7,689 nt of DNA from an uncultured Muribaculaceae bacterium (GCA_910586175.1 CAJUIJ010000119.1:1-7689), one strand, 5' to 3'. Numbered from the stretch's first letter, positions 1 through 7,473 are shown. Notes: generated from the sequence alone by a model not told the origin. Program-made: numbers and translations.

Positions 1-551
1 CAACCCGCCTCTTCTCCCCCACAGAAGCCATGGAAAGCTGCCTGTATCAGGCCACTCTCCACAACAGCCCCTGGGGCAAACTCTACCGCCGCCACATCTT
101 CGACAAGCTGCGCTTTGCCGAGGGGATGATATATGAAGACCTCGACCTTATATACCGCCTGCACGATATCTCAAGGCTCTCGGCCTACACCTCACGCCCG
201 GTATATTTCTACCGCAAGGGCCATGCAAGCACCACAGGCACCTTCACCGAGCGTCGTCTCGACGTGCTGAAAGTGGTGAGCCGCATCGAGACTTACATGG
301 CAGCCAACCACCCCGAACTCCTCCCCGCCGCCCACGACCGCGCCCTGAGCGCATATTTCAACATCTTCTGGCTTTCGCTGCGACACAATGCAAATATGAC
401 GACAGTTCGCGATGAATGCTGGAGACAAATAAAAGTCCGCCGCCGCGAGTCGCTGACCAACCCCAAAGTAAGGCTAAAAAACAAAGCCGCGGTAATACTC
501 TCATATCTCGGTCGCAACTTCTTTTCCTTCATATGCCGCATAGTAAAGTAA
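1..551 (+). CDS. Family 2 glycosyltransferase, C-terminal part (5' end outside window)
   Basis: Partial gene: the reading frame is open from the first complete codon (position 3, reading TRLFSPTEAM) and no stop precedes the ATG at 30, so that ATG is internal and the true start lies upstream of the window. Counting from it, NSPWGKLYRR (12-21) followed by the acidic EDLDL (36-40) is the late catalytic segment of GT-A fold family 2 transferases; the ED pair is the usual position of the catalytic-base region. YFYRKGHASTTG (59-70) matches the segment that closes the sugar-nucleotide site in capsule, exopolysaccharide and LPS transferases. The rest is helical and ends in a basic and hydrophobic tail (SYLGRNFFSFICRIVK) that could lie against the inner membrane. 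Expected role is transfer of a sugar from a nucleotide sugar onto a surface glycan; acceptor and donor cannot be told. The nucleotide-binding N-terminus is not visible. Family call is secure, specificity unknown. Confidence 0.85.
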   Translation, partial: TRLFSPTEAMESCLYQATLHNSPWGKLYRRHIFDKLRFAEGMIYEDLDLIYRLHDISRLSAYTSRPVYFYRKGHASTTGTFTERRLDVLKVVSRIETYMAANHPELLPAAHDRALSAYFNIFWLSLRHNANMTTVRDECWRQIKVRRRESLTNPKVRLKNKAAVILSYLGRNFFSFICRIVK

Positions 552-631
552 CTGCCTGAATTTTCTACCATTTCCAAGTCAGACCTTAAACTTTTTTATA
601 GCCCGATAGCAAAAAAGTCACGGATTATTAT

Positions 632-640
632 TACATTTGC
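632..640 (+). promoter_or_regulatory. Bacteroidetes-type -7 promoter box (TACATTTGC)
   Basis: TACATTTGC is a perfect match to the Bacteroidetes sigma-ABfr -7 consensus TAnnTTTG plus a following pyrimidine. With initiation about seven bases downstream (near 646), it would leave a leader of under 20 nt before the ATG at 664. I do not see a clear -33 TTTG element at the expected distance (about 605-612 reads GATAGCAA), so strength is uncertain. It also argues against the in-frame TTG at 637 as a start codon, since that TTG is part of the box. Confidence 0.55.
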
Positions 641-663
641 AGAAAATTACCACAAGACCTACA

Positions 664-2454
664 ATGAACTATTCAATCATTGATTTCATCAGCCTCTTGG
701 GTGCCGTATGCCTCTTCCTCTACGGCATGAAGGTGATGAGTGAAGGCCTGCAGAAAGTGGCAGGCGACCGCCTGCGAAACATTCTCGGCATCATGACCCG
801 CAACCGCGTAACGGGGGTCCTAACCGGTATCCTGATCACTGCCCTGATCCAAAGTTCAAGTGCCTCCACCGTCATGGTGGTCAGCTTCGTAAACGCAGGC
901 CTCATGAGTCTCGCCCAGGCCATGGCCGTAATCTTCGGTGCCAACGTCGGCACCACAGCCACCACTTGGATTATATCGGCATTCTCTTTCGAAGTCAACA
1001 TCTCTGACTACAGCATTCTCCTGCTCGCCATAGGCGTGCCTATGATGTTCATGAAGAAGGGCACTTACAAGTCGCTCGGAGAGTTTCTCGTGGGCTTCTG
1101 CTTCCTCTTCATGGGCCTCGACCTGATCAGCGCATATGTGCCCAACCTTCAGGAAAATCCGCAGATGCTGCAGTTCATGACCAACTACACATCGCTCGGG
1201 TTTGGCTCAGTGCTCATTTTCTTCGCAGTCGGTATCATATTCACCATGATAGCCCAAAGTTCGGCTGCCACATTTGCCATCACGCTTATAATGTGTTCGC
1301 AAGGGTGGATTTCGTTCGAACTGGGATGCGCCATAATCCTCGGCGGAAACATCGGTACGACCATCACCCCGGTGCTCGCTTCGCTCAGCGGTAACCTCGC
1401 CGCCAAACGCACCGCCATGGGCCATGTGCTCTTCAATGTGATAGGCTCTCTCATAGTGCTCTGCATTTTCCACCCCTTCGCAGAGCTGGTGGCCGACATC
1501 ACGAAGGCCCTCGACGGCATGAACCCGCTCGACATCAGTGCCGCCCAGGAAGCCGGCATGCGCGACACCACCCTCTTCAACGAGAAAGGTGGCATGACCG
1601 CCCGCGCACAAAGCTGCATCGCTCTCGGACTCGCCATGTATCCCACGGTGTTCAACGCCATAAACCTCCTTGTCATGATATGGTTCACCAAGCTCTATGT
1701 CAAGATCGTATGCTGGATTATGCCGCAACGCCACAAGGATGAGGAGGAGGAGTTCGTGCTCAAGTTTATCGGCCGCGGTCTTATGTCGGCCTCCGAGCTC
1801 AACATCACACAGGCCCAGAAGGAGATTGCCCTCTATGGCCAGCGCGTGGAGCGTATGCTAAAGATGGCACGCAAGCTGATTCACCTCGACCCCAAGGACG
1901 AGGAGATCCAGCCAACGTTCAACCGTATGGAGAAGTATGAGGAAATTTCCGACCGAATGGAGATGGAGATAGGCACCTTCCTCAACCGCGTGGCCGAAGG
2001 CCGCCTCTCGCCCGAAGGTAAAATGCGCGTGGCCGGCATGCTCCGCATTGTGTCAGAGATAGAGTCGATTGCCGACGGTTGCTTCAATGTGGCCAAGACT
2101 CTCAACCGCAAGAACCAGATTCACGTGGATTTCAATGAGGGGGTAATCAAGGAAATTGACCGCATGTATGAGCTTGTGGGTCAGGCCATGACCAATATGC
2201 TCGGTCTGCTCGACGAACTCGAACAACCCGAAAACTCGAAGATAGTGATGGCCTACAACAAGGAGCGCGAAATAAACAACCTCCGCAACAAGCTCCGCGA
2301 TGGCAACATCTTCAATATCAACAACAAGGAATATGACTACCAGGAGGGTATCTTCTTCATGGACCTGATAGGCGAAGCCGAGAAGCTCGGCGACTATATG
2401 CTTAACGTGGTGGAAGGAGTGCAACACCAATTCCGCAACCCCTCCCTGACCTAA
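664..2454 (+). CDS. Na/Pi cotransporter family protein with C-terminal PhoU-like domain
   Basis: 596 residues from ATG 664. An in-frame TTG at 637 would add nine residues but sits inside the promoter box, so ATG 664 is preferred. The membrane half (about 1-350) shows the two inverted repeats of the PF02690 Na/Pi-cotransporter family: QSSSAST (63-69) followed by FGANVGTT (91-98), and AQSSAAT (197-203) followed by LGGNIGTT (226-233). The QSSS/QSSA motifs line the substrate and sodium path. A charged linker (HKDEEEEF, about 357-364) leads to an all-helical cytoplasmic domain (about 370-590) resembling PhoU, with conserved helical patches such as EIESIADGCFNVAKTL and IGEAEKLGDYMLNV. The bacterial relatives NptA and YjbB move phosphate with sodium (NptA uptake; YjbB proposed as exporter), so direction here is open. 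It probably starts its own transcript. The length is normal for the two-domain form; no defect seen. Confidence 0.93.
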   Translation: MNYSIIDFISLLGAVCLFLYGMKVMSEGLQKVAGDRLRNILGIMTRNRVTGVLTGILITALIQSSSASTVMVVSFVNAGLMSLAQAMAVIFGANVGTTATTWIISAFSFEVNISDYSILLLAIGVPMMFMKKGTYKSLGEFLVGFCFLFMGLDLISAYVPNLQENPQMLQFMTNYTSLGFGSVLIFFAVGIIFTMIAQSSAATFAITLIMCSQGWISFELGCAIILGGNIGTTITPVLASLSGNLAAKRTAMGHVLFNVIGSLIVLCIFHPFAELVADITKALDGMNPLDISAAQEAGMRDTTLFNEKGGMTARAQSCIALGLAMYPTVFNAINLLVMIWFTKLYVKIVCWIMPQRHKDEEEEFVLKFIGRGLMSASELNITQAQKEIALYGQRVERMLKMARKLIHLDPKDEEIQPTFNRMEKYEEISDRMEMEIGTFLNRVAEGRLSPEGKMRVAGMLRIVSEIESIADGCFNVAKTLNRKNQIHVDFNEGVIKEIDRMYELVGQAMTNMLGLLDELEQPENSKIVMAYNKEREINNLRNKLRDGNIFNINNKEYDYQEGIFFMDLIGEAEKLGDYMLNVVEGVQHQFRNPSLT

Positions 2455-2460
2455 AGCGGC

Positions 2461-2550
2461 CCTAAAGACCCTAAAGACCTTAAAGACCCTAAAGACTTTA
2501 AAGACCTTAAAGACCTTAAAGACCCTAAAGACCCTAAAGACCCTAAATCA
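2461..2550. repeat. 9-bp tandem repeat array, YYTAAAGAC x9 plus one degenerate unit
   Basis: Nine head-to-tail units begin at 2461, 2470, 2479, 2488, 2497, 2506, 2515, 2524 and 2533; a tenth at 2542 ends CCTAAATCA. In the first nine, TAAAGAC is invariant and only the first two bases vary (CC, CT or TT). A further related CCTAAAG at 2450-2456 includes the stop codon of the transporter gene. The array fills almost the whole 109-bp gap between the transporter and the guanylyltransferase. It has no internal dyad symmetry and contains no TAnnTTTG box. The strict period suggests a slippage-prone variable-number repeat; any effect on the downstream gene is unknown. Confidence 0.95.
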
Positions 2551-2563
2551 AAAAAAAACAAGA
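2550..2563 (+). promoter_or_regulatory. A-rich translation initiation region of manC (no Shine-Dalgarno)
   Basis: Nine A residues in a row (2550-2558) and then CAAGA lead straight into ATG 2564. There is no GGAGG-type site. A-rich leaders without Shine-Dalgarno sequence are usual in Bacteroidetes and support this start. The A run is also a likely site of length variation. Confidence 0.5.
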
Positions 2564-3634
2564 ATGAGATATTGCGTAATAATGTGCGGAGGTGTAGGCT
2601 CCCGTTTCTGGCCGTTCAGCCGCACCGACAAGCCGAAACAGTTTCTCGACTTCTTCGGCTCAGGCCGCAGCCTGCTCCAGCTCACTGTCGACAGGATTCT
2701 TCCCATCACCGACATGTCACACATCTTCCTCGTGACCAACAGCGCATATTATGACCTCGTGCGCCAACAGCTCCCCGACATTCCGGAGCGCAACATCCTG
2801 CTCGAACCGGCGCGCCGTAACACCGCTCCCTGCATCTGCTGGGCTGCACACCATATCCTCGCACTCGACCCCGATGCCTCTATCGTAACCCTTCCATCCG
2901 ACCACCTCGTGCTCCGCGAAACGGAGTTTCACAACGTGATCCGCAAGGGCTTCGAGTTTGTGGAGGCCGGCGACCGTCTCCTCACCATCGGACTCAAACC
3001 TACAAGCCCTCACACCGGCTACGGATATATCCAGCTCGGCCAGAATGTCAATGATGATATCCTGAAAGTCAAGTCATTTACCGAGAAGCCGGATCTTGAG
3101 ATGGCCAAGGTTTTCCTAAGCACCGGAGAGTTCTTCTGGAATTCGGGCATGTTCATATGGCGTGCCGACAGCATCCTTAAGGCTTTCGACCGATTCGCCC
3201 CCGAAACCGCCACCCTCTTCAATGCCCCTCCCGGCATATACGGCAGCGACCGAGAGAGGGACTTCATCGACGCGGAGTTTCCCAACGCCCCCTCTATCTC
3301 TATCGACTATGCTATCATGGAGAAAGCCGACAACGTGTTTGTAGAGACTGCTGACCTCGGATGGAGCGACCTCGGATCATGGAACGCCCTTTACGATGTC
3401 TCACCAAAGAATCCTGACCGCAATGTGACGCAAAATTGCAACGTACTATCGCACAATTGCTCAGGCTCAATATTCGCATCAGCCCCCGATAAAATCATTG
3501 TGGTCTCCGGTCTTGAAGACTATATCGTGGCCGACAGCGGCAACGCACTCCTGATCTACCCGCTGAAGGATGAGCAGAAAATCCGCAACGTAGTGAACGA
3601 GGTTTCCACCCGCTTCGGAGAGAAGTACATCTGA
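2564..3634 (+). CDS. manC: Mannose-1-phosphate guanylyltransferase (GDP-mannose pyrophosphorylase)
   Basis: 356 residues. It converts mannose-1-phosphate and GTP to GDP-mannose and pyrophosphate in the cytoplasm, the donor for mannosylation and the precursor of GDP-fucose. The N-terminal pyrophosphorylase signature GGVGSRFWPFSRTDKPKQF (9-27) carries the nucleotide-binding glycine loop, the catalytic Arg and the PKQF lysine. Other family landmarks follow in order: EPARRNTAP (81-89), PSDH (111-114), TGYGYIQ (151-157), FTEKP (172-176), FWNSGMF (191-197), SIDYAIMEK (246-254) and DLGWSDLGSW (264-273). A short beta-helix-like tail ends at 356. It is the short, single-function form: the cupin mannose-6-phosphate isomerase domain of long ManC/AlgA proteins (about 470 residues) is absent. 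First gene of a close three-gene group, ending 3 bp before the next start. No defect seen; specificity for mannose over other hexoses rests on family resemblance. Confidence 0.93.
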   Translation: MRYCVIMCGGVGSRFWPFSRTDKPKQFLDFFGSGRSLLQLTVDRILPITDMSHIFLVTNSAYYDLVRQQLPDIPERNILLEPARRNTAPCICWAAHHILALDPDASIVTLPSDHLVLRETEFHNVIRKGFEFVEAGDRLLTIGLKPTSPHTGYGYIQLGQNVNDDILKVKSFTEKPDLEMAKVFLSTGEFFWNSGMFIWRADSILKAFDRFAPETATLFNAPPGIYGSDRERDFIDAEFPNAPSISIDYAIMEKADNVFVETADLGWSDLGSWNALYDVSPKNPDRNVTQNCNVLSHNCSGSIFASAPDKIIVVSGLEDYIVADSGNALLIYPLKDEQKIRNVVNEVSTRFGEKYI

Positions 3635-3637
3635 CTT

Positions 3638-4690
3638 ATGAAGTTGTTTAAACTCCTCTATATCTTTTTTGCCCTCACCTTGTTGATGTGCTCATGCACA
3701 AAGAATGAGGTGAAACTCTCCTTTCGGCTCGATGGTGTGCCTCAGGAGACCCTGAAGCTTGACTATTACGCCTCCGACAAGAAGAAAGGATGGGTCATCG
3801 AGGAGTTTGTAAATGTGCAGCAGGGCAATGCGCAGACCATATTACGCACCGTAAACCCCTCTCTCATTTTCATCGCCCCTACGTCAGGCAACTCTCCCCT
3901 CGTTTTTTTCTACGCCGAGCGTGGCGACGAGATTTCCATCTCAGGCAAAGGCTCCGACCCTCTATTCTATAAAATATCGGGCAACCGTGTCACCGACGAT
4001 CTGACAGCATGGCGACTCGCCTCAACCAAGGCATTAGCCGAGGCCGCAGCCGATCCGGTCAAGGGTGCGGCCACGCTCAATAAGCTCGTGGCCGACTACG
4101 TGAAAGCCAACCCCGAAAAACCAGCCTCAATGCTCCTGCTGCTATGTTACTATAACCGCAGGGCAGATGAACAAGGCTTCGAAAAGACCCGCAAATTGCT
4201 GAAAGGGGATGCTCTCGACCCCACATGGAGTTCGCTCGTGGCCCGCGCCGACATGATCGACGACACAACCATACCCGGCAAGCTACCCGGCTCCATGATC
4301 CTCAAGACCATGACCGGCTGCGATACAATCCGAACCGGTAAAGCCCCGGCGATTCTCTATTTCTACCGCGATAATGCCCCGTCGCGTGGCGACGACTTAA
4401 AAGCCTTGCGCAAACTCTCGGAAGATTACAAAGACTCGGCCTCAAGAATCATCTGCGACATCAGTTTCGAGCCTGACTCTTCCTCAAGAGTATTCAAGAT
4501 GCGAAACGACTCGCTGCGCAAGACCGTAAGAGCCTGGATGCCACTCGGACCAAGCGACTCCATCGCAAAAGTCCTCGCCGTGAGGCGCACGCCGCTGCTC
4601 ATTGTGGCCGACACAAAGGGCAATATACGTTACCGTGGCGACGACATAAAGAGAGCCTCCTCAACTTTCCGCTCACTCCTAAAGCCATGA
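3638..4690 (+). CDS. DUF4369-like, thioredoxin-fold lipoprotein lacking the CXXC motif
   Basis: 350 residues. The N-terminus (MKLFKLLYIFFALTLLMCSC) is a lipoprotein signal peptide with a lipobox-like MCS-C and predicted lipidated Cys20. Residues about 25-125 form a beta-rich domain ending in GDEISISG and YKISGN, typical of DUF4369 in Bacteroidetes envelope proteins. A helical middle (about 125-210) leads to a thioredoxin/TlpA-like domain (about 214-345): IPGKLPG, strand APAILYFYRD, and the family's cis-proline loop at RRTPLLIVADTKGNI (P319). Where redox-active members have WCxxC, this protein has NAPS (246-249), so it should not do thiol-disulfide exchange. It probably acts in the periplasm, anchored to a membrane, perhaps as a binding or structural protein. 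Its stop overlaps the next gene's ATG (ATGA), implying translational coupling. Domain names are by eye; function unknown. Confidence 0.8.
   Translation: MKLFKLLYIFFALTLLMCSCTKNEVKLSFRLDGVPQETLKLDYYASDKKKGWVIEEFVNVQQGNAQTILRTVNPSLIFIAPTSGNSPLVFFYAERGDEISISGKGSDPLFYKISGNRVTDDLTAWRLASTKALAEAAADPVKGAATLNKLVADYVKANPEKPASMLLLLCYYNRRADEQGFEKTRKLLKGDALDPTWSSLVARADMIDDTTIPGKLPGSMILKTMTGCDTIRTGKAPAILYFYRDNAPSRGDDLKALRKLSEDYKDSASRIICDISFEPDSSSRVFKMRNDSLRKTVRAWMPLGPSDSIAKVLAVRRTPLLIVADTKGNIRYRGDDIKRASSTFRSLLKP
4687..4690 (+). other. ATGA stop/start overlap coupling the lipoprotein gene to comM
   Basis: The bases ATGA hold the comM start (4687-4689) and the TGA stop of the lipoprotein gene (4688-4690). 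This 4-bp overlap usually means termination-reinitiation, so the two genes should be translated from one mRNA. Confidence 0.85.
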
Positions 4691-6273
4691 TTACAAAAGT
4701 ATATACCGCTGCCATTCATGGCATTGACGCGTTCCCGGTCACCATCGAGACTGTGATGGAAAACGGCGTGTGCTTCGACATCGTCGGCATGGCCGACACT
4801 GCCGTTAAGGAGAGCAAGCTGCGCATTGAGTCGGCCATGAAAAATAGCGGATATATGTTCCCGCACTATCGCACCACTGTAAATCTCGCCCCGGCTGATA
4901 TCAAGAAAGAGGGTGCCTCTTACGACCTCCCCATTGCCGCCGCGATGATGCTTGCCGCCGAATACATCAAGTGCGATAACCTCCAGGATTACATGATAAC
5001 AGGCGAGCTGAGCCTCGACGGCTCCGTGCTCCCGATACGCGGTGCCCTGCCTATGGCAGTGAAAGCCCGCGAACTCGGCTTCAAGCGACTCATAGTGCCC
5101 GAAGCAAATGTAACTGAAGCGGCAGTGGTCAATAAACTCGAAGTCTTCGGTGTGAAAAACCTCCGTGAGGTGGTAGACATACTGACAAACTCCCCGACGG
5201 CCCCGCAACCCACCCTCATAAACACCCGCCGGCTTTTCGCCGACAACCATGACTGCTTCGACTTCGACTTCTCCGAAGTCAAGGGACAGGAGACTGTAAA
5301 ACGCGCATTCGAGGTAGCATGCGCCGGTGGCCACAACATACTCATGATAGGCCCACCCGGTGCCGGAAAGTCAATGATGGCCAAACGCTTACCATCCATT
5401 CTGCCACCCCTCAGCATGGCAGAAGCCCTTGAGACCACAAAGATTCACTCCGTAGCCGGAAAACTGTCACGTGGCTCCATGCTCATGACGAGCCGACCGT
5501 TCCGCACACCCCACCACACAGTCAGCCCCGTAGCACTCGTAGGCGGTGGCGTAAACCCCATGCCCGGCGAAATATCGCTCGCCCACAATGGCGTGCTGTT
5601 TCTCGACGAATTCCCCGAATTCCCACGCCAAGTCCTCGAAGTGCTCAGACAGCCAATCGAAGACCGTGTCATAACCGTAAGCCGGGCCAAATACACAGTC
5701 GAATACCCCGCATCATTCATGCTCGTAGCCTCCATGAACCCATGCCCATGCGGCTACTACGGACACCCGACGCGCCGATGCACCTGCCAGCCCGGTGCCG
5801 TTACGAAATACATGAACAAAATCTCAGGCCCCCTGCTCGACCGCATAGACCTCCACGTCGAAATAGAACCCGTGGAATTTGACGCCATGGCAAGCACAAA
5901 GCCCGGCGAATCTTCAGAGGCAATAAGAAGCAGGGTGATAGCAGCAAGGGCAATACAAGCCGAACGATACAAAAACGAAAAAGGGATATACTGCAACGCA
6001 CAGATGAACTCGCGCCTGCTGCACCAATACGCATGGCCCGACGAAACCGGCATGAAAAAGCTGAAAGAGAGAATGACACGCCTCAACATGTCAGCCCGCG
6101 CCTTCGACCGCATACTGCGCACAGCCCGAACAATAGCCGACTTGGACTACGCCAACCAGCTCCCCGCCAACCCAATCCAAGAAATAGCCAACCAGCCAAT
6201 AAAAGTCCAACACATAGCAGAAGCAATAGGCTACAGAAGCTTAGACCGAGCCAACTACGGCCAAACCTACTAA
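4687..6273 (+). CDS. comM: YifB/ComM family AAA+ ATPase (Mg-chelatase-like, branch-migration helicase)
   Basis: 528 residues. ComM proteins are hexameric AAA+ motors that extend heteroduplex by branch migration during natural transformation; YifB is the same family in non-competent species. The N-terminal ChlI/Lon-protease-like domain (about 20-165) contains DIVGMADTAVKESKLRI and NLAPADIKKEGASYDLPIA. The ATPase core has Walker A GPPGAGKS (222-229), Walker B VLFLDEF (303-309), a NPCPCGYYGHPTRRCTC cysteine cluster (C353, C355, C365, C367) suited to zinc binding, and LLDRIDLH (383-390) with a candidate arginine finger R386. The C-terminal Mg_chelatase_C domain runs to HIAEAIGYRSLDR (509-521). 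All catalytic residues are present. Odd point: between ADL (484-486) and HIAEAI lie 22 residues rich in A, N, P and Q, longer than I expect for the family, encoded by short GCCAACC repeats. The gene is the last of its operon; the accessory region begins right after its stop. Confidence 0.93.
   Translation: MITKVYTAAIHGIDAFPVTIETVMENGVCFDIVGMADTAVKESKLRIESAMKNSGYMFPHYRTTVNLAPADIKKEGASYDLPIAAAMMLAAEYIKCDNLQDYMITGELSLDGSVLPIRGALPMAVKARELGFKRLIVPEANVTEAAVVNKLEVFGVKNLREVVDILTNSPTAPQPTLINTRRLFADNHDCFDFDFSEVKGQETVKRAFEVACAGGHNILMIGPPGAGKSMMAKRLPSILPPLSMAEALETTKIHSVAGKLSRGSMLMTSRPFRTPHHTVSPVALVGGGVNPMPGEISLAHNGVLFLDEFPEFPRQVLEVLRQPIEDRVITVSRAKYTVEYPASFMLVASMNPCPCGYYGHPTRRCTCQPGAVTKYMNKISGPLLDRIDLHVEIEPVEFDAMASTKPGESSEAIRSRVIAARAIQAERYKNEKGIYCNAQMNSRLLHQYAWPDETGMKKLKERMTRLNMSARAFDRILRTARTIADLDYANQLPANPIQEIANQPIKVQHIAEAIGYRSLDRANYGQTY
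6145..6200 (+). repeat. Short GCCAACC repeats coding an apparent C-terminal insertion in ComM
   Basis: GCCAACC occurs at 6151, 6166 and 6187, at in-frame distances of 15 and 21 bp. The encoded stretch (DYANQLPANPIQEIANQP) lies where relatives, as I remember them, have a short turn. Local duplication in multiples of three would lengthen the protein without breaking it. G+C of the line 6181-6240 is 26/60, against 37/60 in 5041-5100 of the same gene. Confidence 0.5.
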
Positions 6274-6350
6274 CCAAAACCAAAACCAAAAGCAAAAAAA
6301 GCCCCAAAGCAAAAAAACAAAAGCAAAAAACCAAAAGCAAAAAAAGCCCA
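6274..6350. repeat. Low-complexity (C/G)CAAAA-type A-rich tract after comM
   Basis: From the comM stop to the first 42-bp repeat the DNA is nearly all C/G-CAAAA hexamer variants with longer A runs. Within it a 19-bp sequence, CCAAAAGCAAAAAAAGCCC, occurs twice (6286-6304 and 6331-6349). No terminator hairpin with a T run and no promoter box are visible. Reading frames crossing it, such as one from 6033 to 6461, code only lysine/glutamine-rich low-complexity sequence and are not credible genes. Confidence 0.8.
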
Positions 6351-6392
6351 TGCATCGCGGTTTTGGAGGTGTGTGAGCGCAAAGCGCGAAAA
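6351..6392 (+). repeat. REP-like 42-bp repeat, direct copy 1
   Basis: Begins TGCATCGCGGTTTTGGAGG and ends GAGCGCAAAGCGCGAAAA. It is identical over 42 bp to the copies at 7569-7610 and 7639-7680. It contains a small hairpin, GCGC (6377-6380), loop AAA, GCGC (6384-6387). It ends two bases before the transposase ATG and so forms its leader. The GGAGG inside it (6365-6369) is too far upstream (about 26 nt) to serve as a ribosome binding site. Confidence 0.93.
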
Positions 6393-6394
6393 CC

Positions 6395-7473
6395 ATGTCA
6401 AACAAACAATCAAAAAGAAAACAAAACCATAACTACAAAGCACCATTCAAATACCACATAACTATTACAAAACGACCGGGAATCCCAATCTTCAGCTCCC
6501 TGATAATAAAAGAGCTAACACCCCAAGGAGTAAAACTAAACTACTCATCAACAGGCATAATTATATATAGAAACCTAAAAAGCCTGTCTGAAATAGAGCC
6601 TAAGATACGACTCCTGCAATACATAATCATGCCCGACCATGTGCATCTCCTCATCCAGGTGACACAAACATTAGAAGAACACTTAGGCAAATACATTTCA
6701 AAACTTAAATCCACAATTTCCCGGCAATTGCACTATGCCTCGCTACAGCAATCTCCACATCCCGCTAAACCAAATGACAACCAAATCCAAATAAAACCGG
6801 TTTTGAAGATGGCTACAACGACAAAATAATATATCCCGATCGAAACCTCCACGAAATCTTTCAATACATAAGATCCAACCCCTATCGCCTCGCCGTAAGA
6901 ATACACCGCCCTGACTTCTTTCAAAAAAGCAGAAACATCAGCACATCTATCAGACTTACACAATTCCAGGCAAGTCTACTAACACCCACCTCAAACCAAC
7001 CTCCACATAGCATACAGGAGGCTTCACAGAGCTTATGGGAGCAGGAAAAGGAGATAACAACAAAACTACAGGCATACGGCAACCTGTTTCTCCTGAACAA
7101 CCCCTTCAAGACTTACCTGATAGTTCATAGGGCAGACACCCCTAAACAATTTGAACTTAAAAAAGAAGAATGCCTATACATAGCAGTCAACGGGGGAGTA
7201 ATAATATCGGCCTTCATATCACCGCGAGAAAAAGAAATAAGAGCTGAAATCGAGGCAGTTGGTGGCAGCATGATAATTGTACACGCCACTCCATTTGAAG
7301 AGCGGGAAAAGCCATCACGCCACTACTTCGAACTATGTGCTGAAGGAAAGATAGCTATGGTAGCACCATTTTTCGCAAAAAAACTAAAAAGCAGCGACCA
7401 CCCCTCACGCCAGCATTGCAAAATCCTCAACAAAATAGCAGAAGCCCTGGCAAAGCAGCCCCAAATAAAGTAG
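6395..7473 (+). pseudogene. REP-associated tyrosine transposase (Y1 HUH family), split by a frameshift
   Basis: Two adjoining frames make one protein of about 359 residues. The first (ATG 6395, natural stop at 6827-6829) carries the N-terminal strand YKAPFKYHITITKRPG and the HUH motif IMPDHVHLLI, with His82 and His84 (6638-6646) for the catalytic metal. The second is open from 6778 to the TAG at 7471-7473 with no ATG, GTG or TTG until 7270. It continues the family sequence from about 6796: TGFEDGYNDKII, then FQYIRSNPYRLAVR, where the Tyr at 6865-6867 is the likely nucleophile, then HRPDFFQK. One missing A in AAAA 6793-6796 explains the break. After the catalytic domain comes a C-terminal extension of about 150 residues (from about 7000) that E. 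coli-type RAYTs (about 165 residues) lack. Unless frameshifting occurs, HUH and Tyr lie on separate products, so single-strand DNA cleavage should be lost. A sequencing undercall is the main alternative. Confidence 0.75.

Noticed and set aside
591..617. Inverted repeat CTTTTTT...AAAAAAG as a terminator of the glycosyltransferase gene
   Set aside because: The stem is only A/T pairs plus one G/C pair with a 13-nt loop and no T run following, too weak to call an intrinsic terminator.
2452..2754. Read-through extension of the transporter into a PKD/LKD repeat peptide
   Set aside because: The 9-bp array is in frame with the transporter and open to about 2754, but it follows a normal TAA and then overlaps manC in the wrong frame. 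A multiple-of-three period makes this openness likely by chance.
6787..6800. Programmed -1 frameshift signal in the transposase
   Set aside because: Only an AAAA run is present. The codons CAA ATA AAA CCG do not form an X XXY YYZ heptamer and I see no strong downstream stem, so a mutation or sequencing undercall is preferred, though slippage is not excluded.
7270..7473. Independent small gene starting at ATG 7270
   Set aside because: The frame is open and homologous well upstream of 7270, so this ATG is internal to the second part of the transposase.
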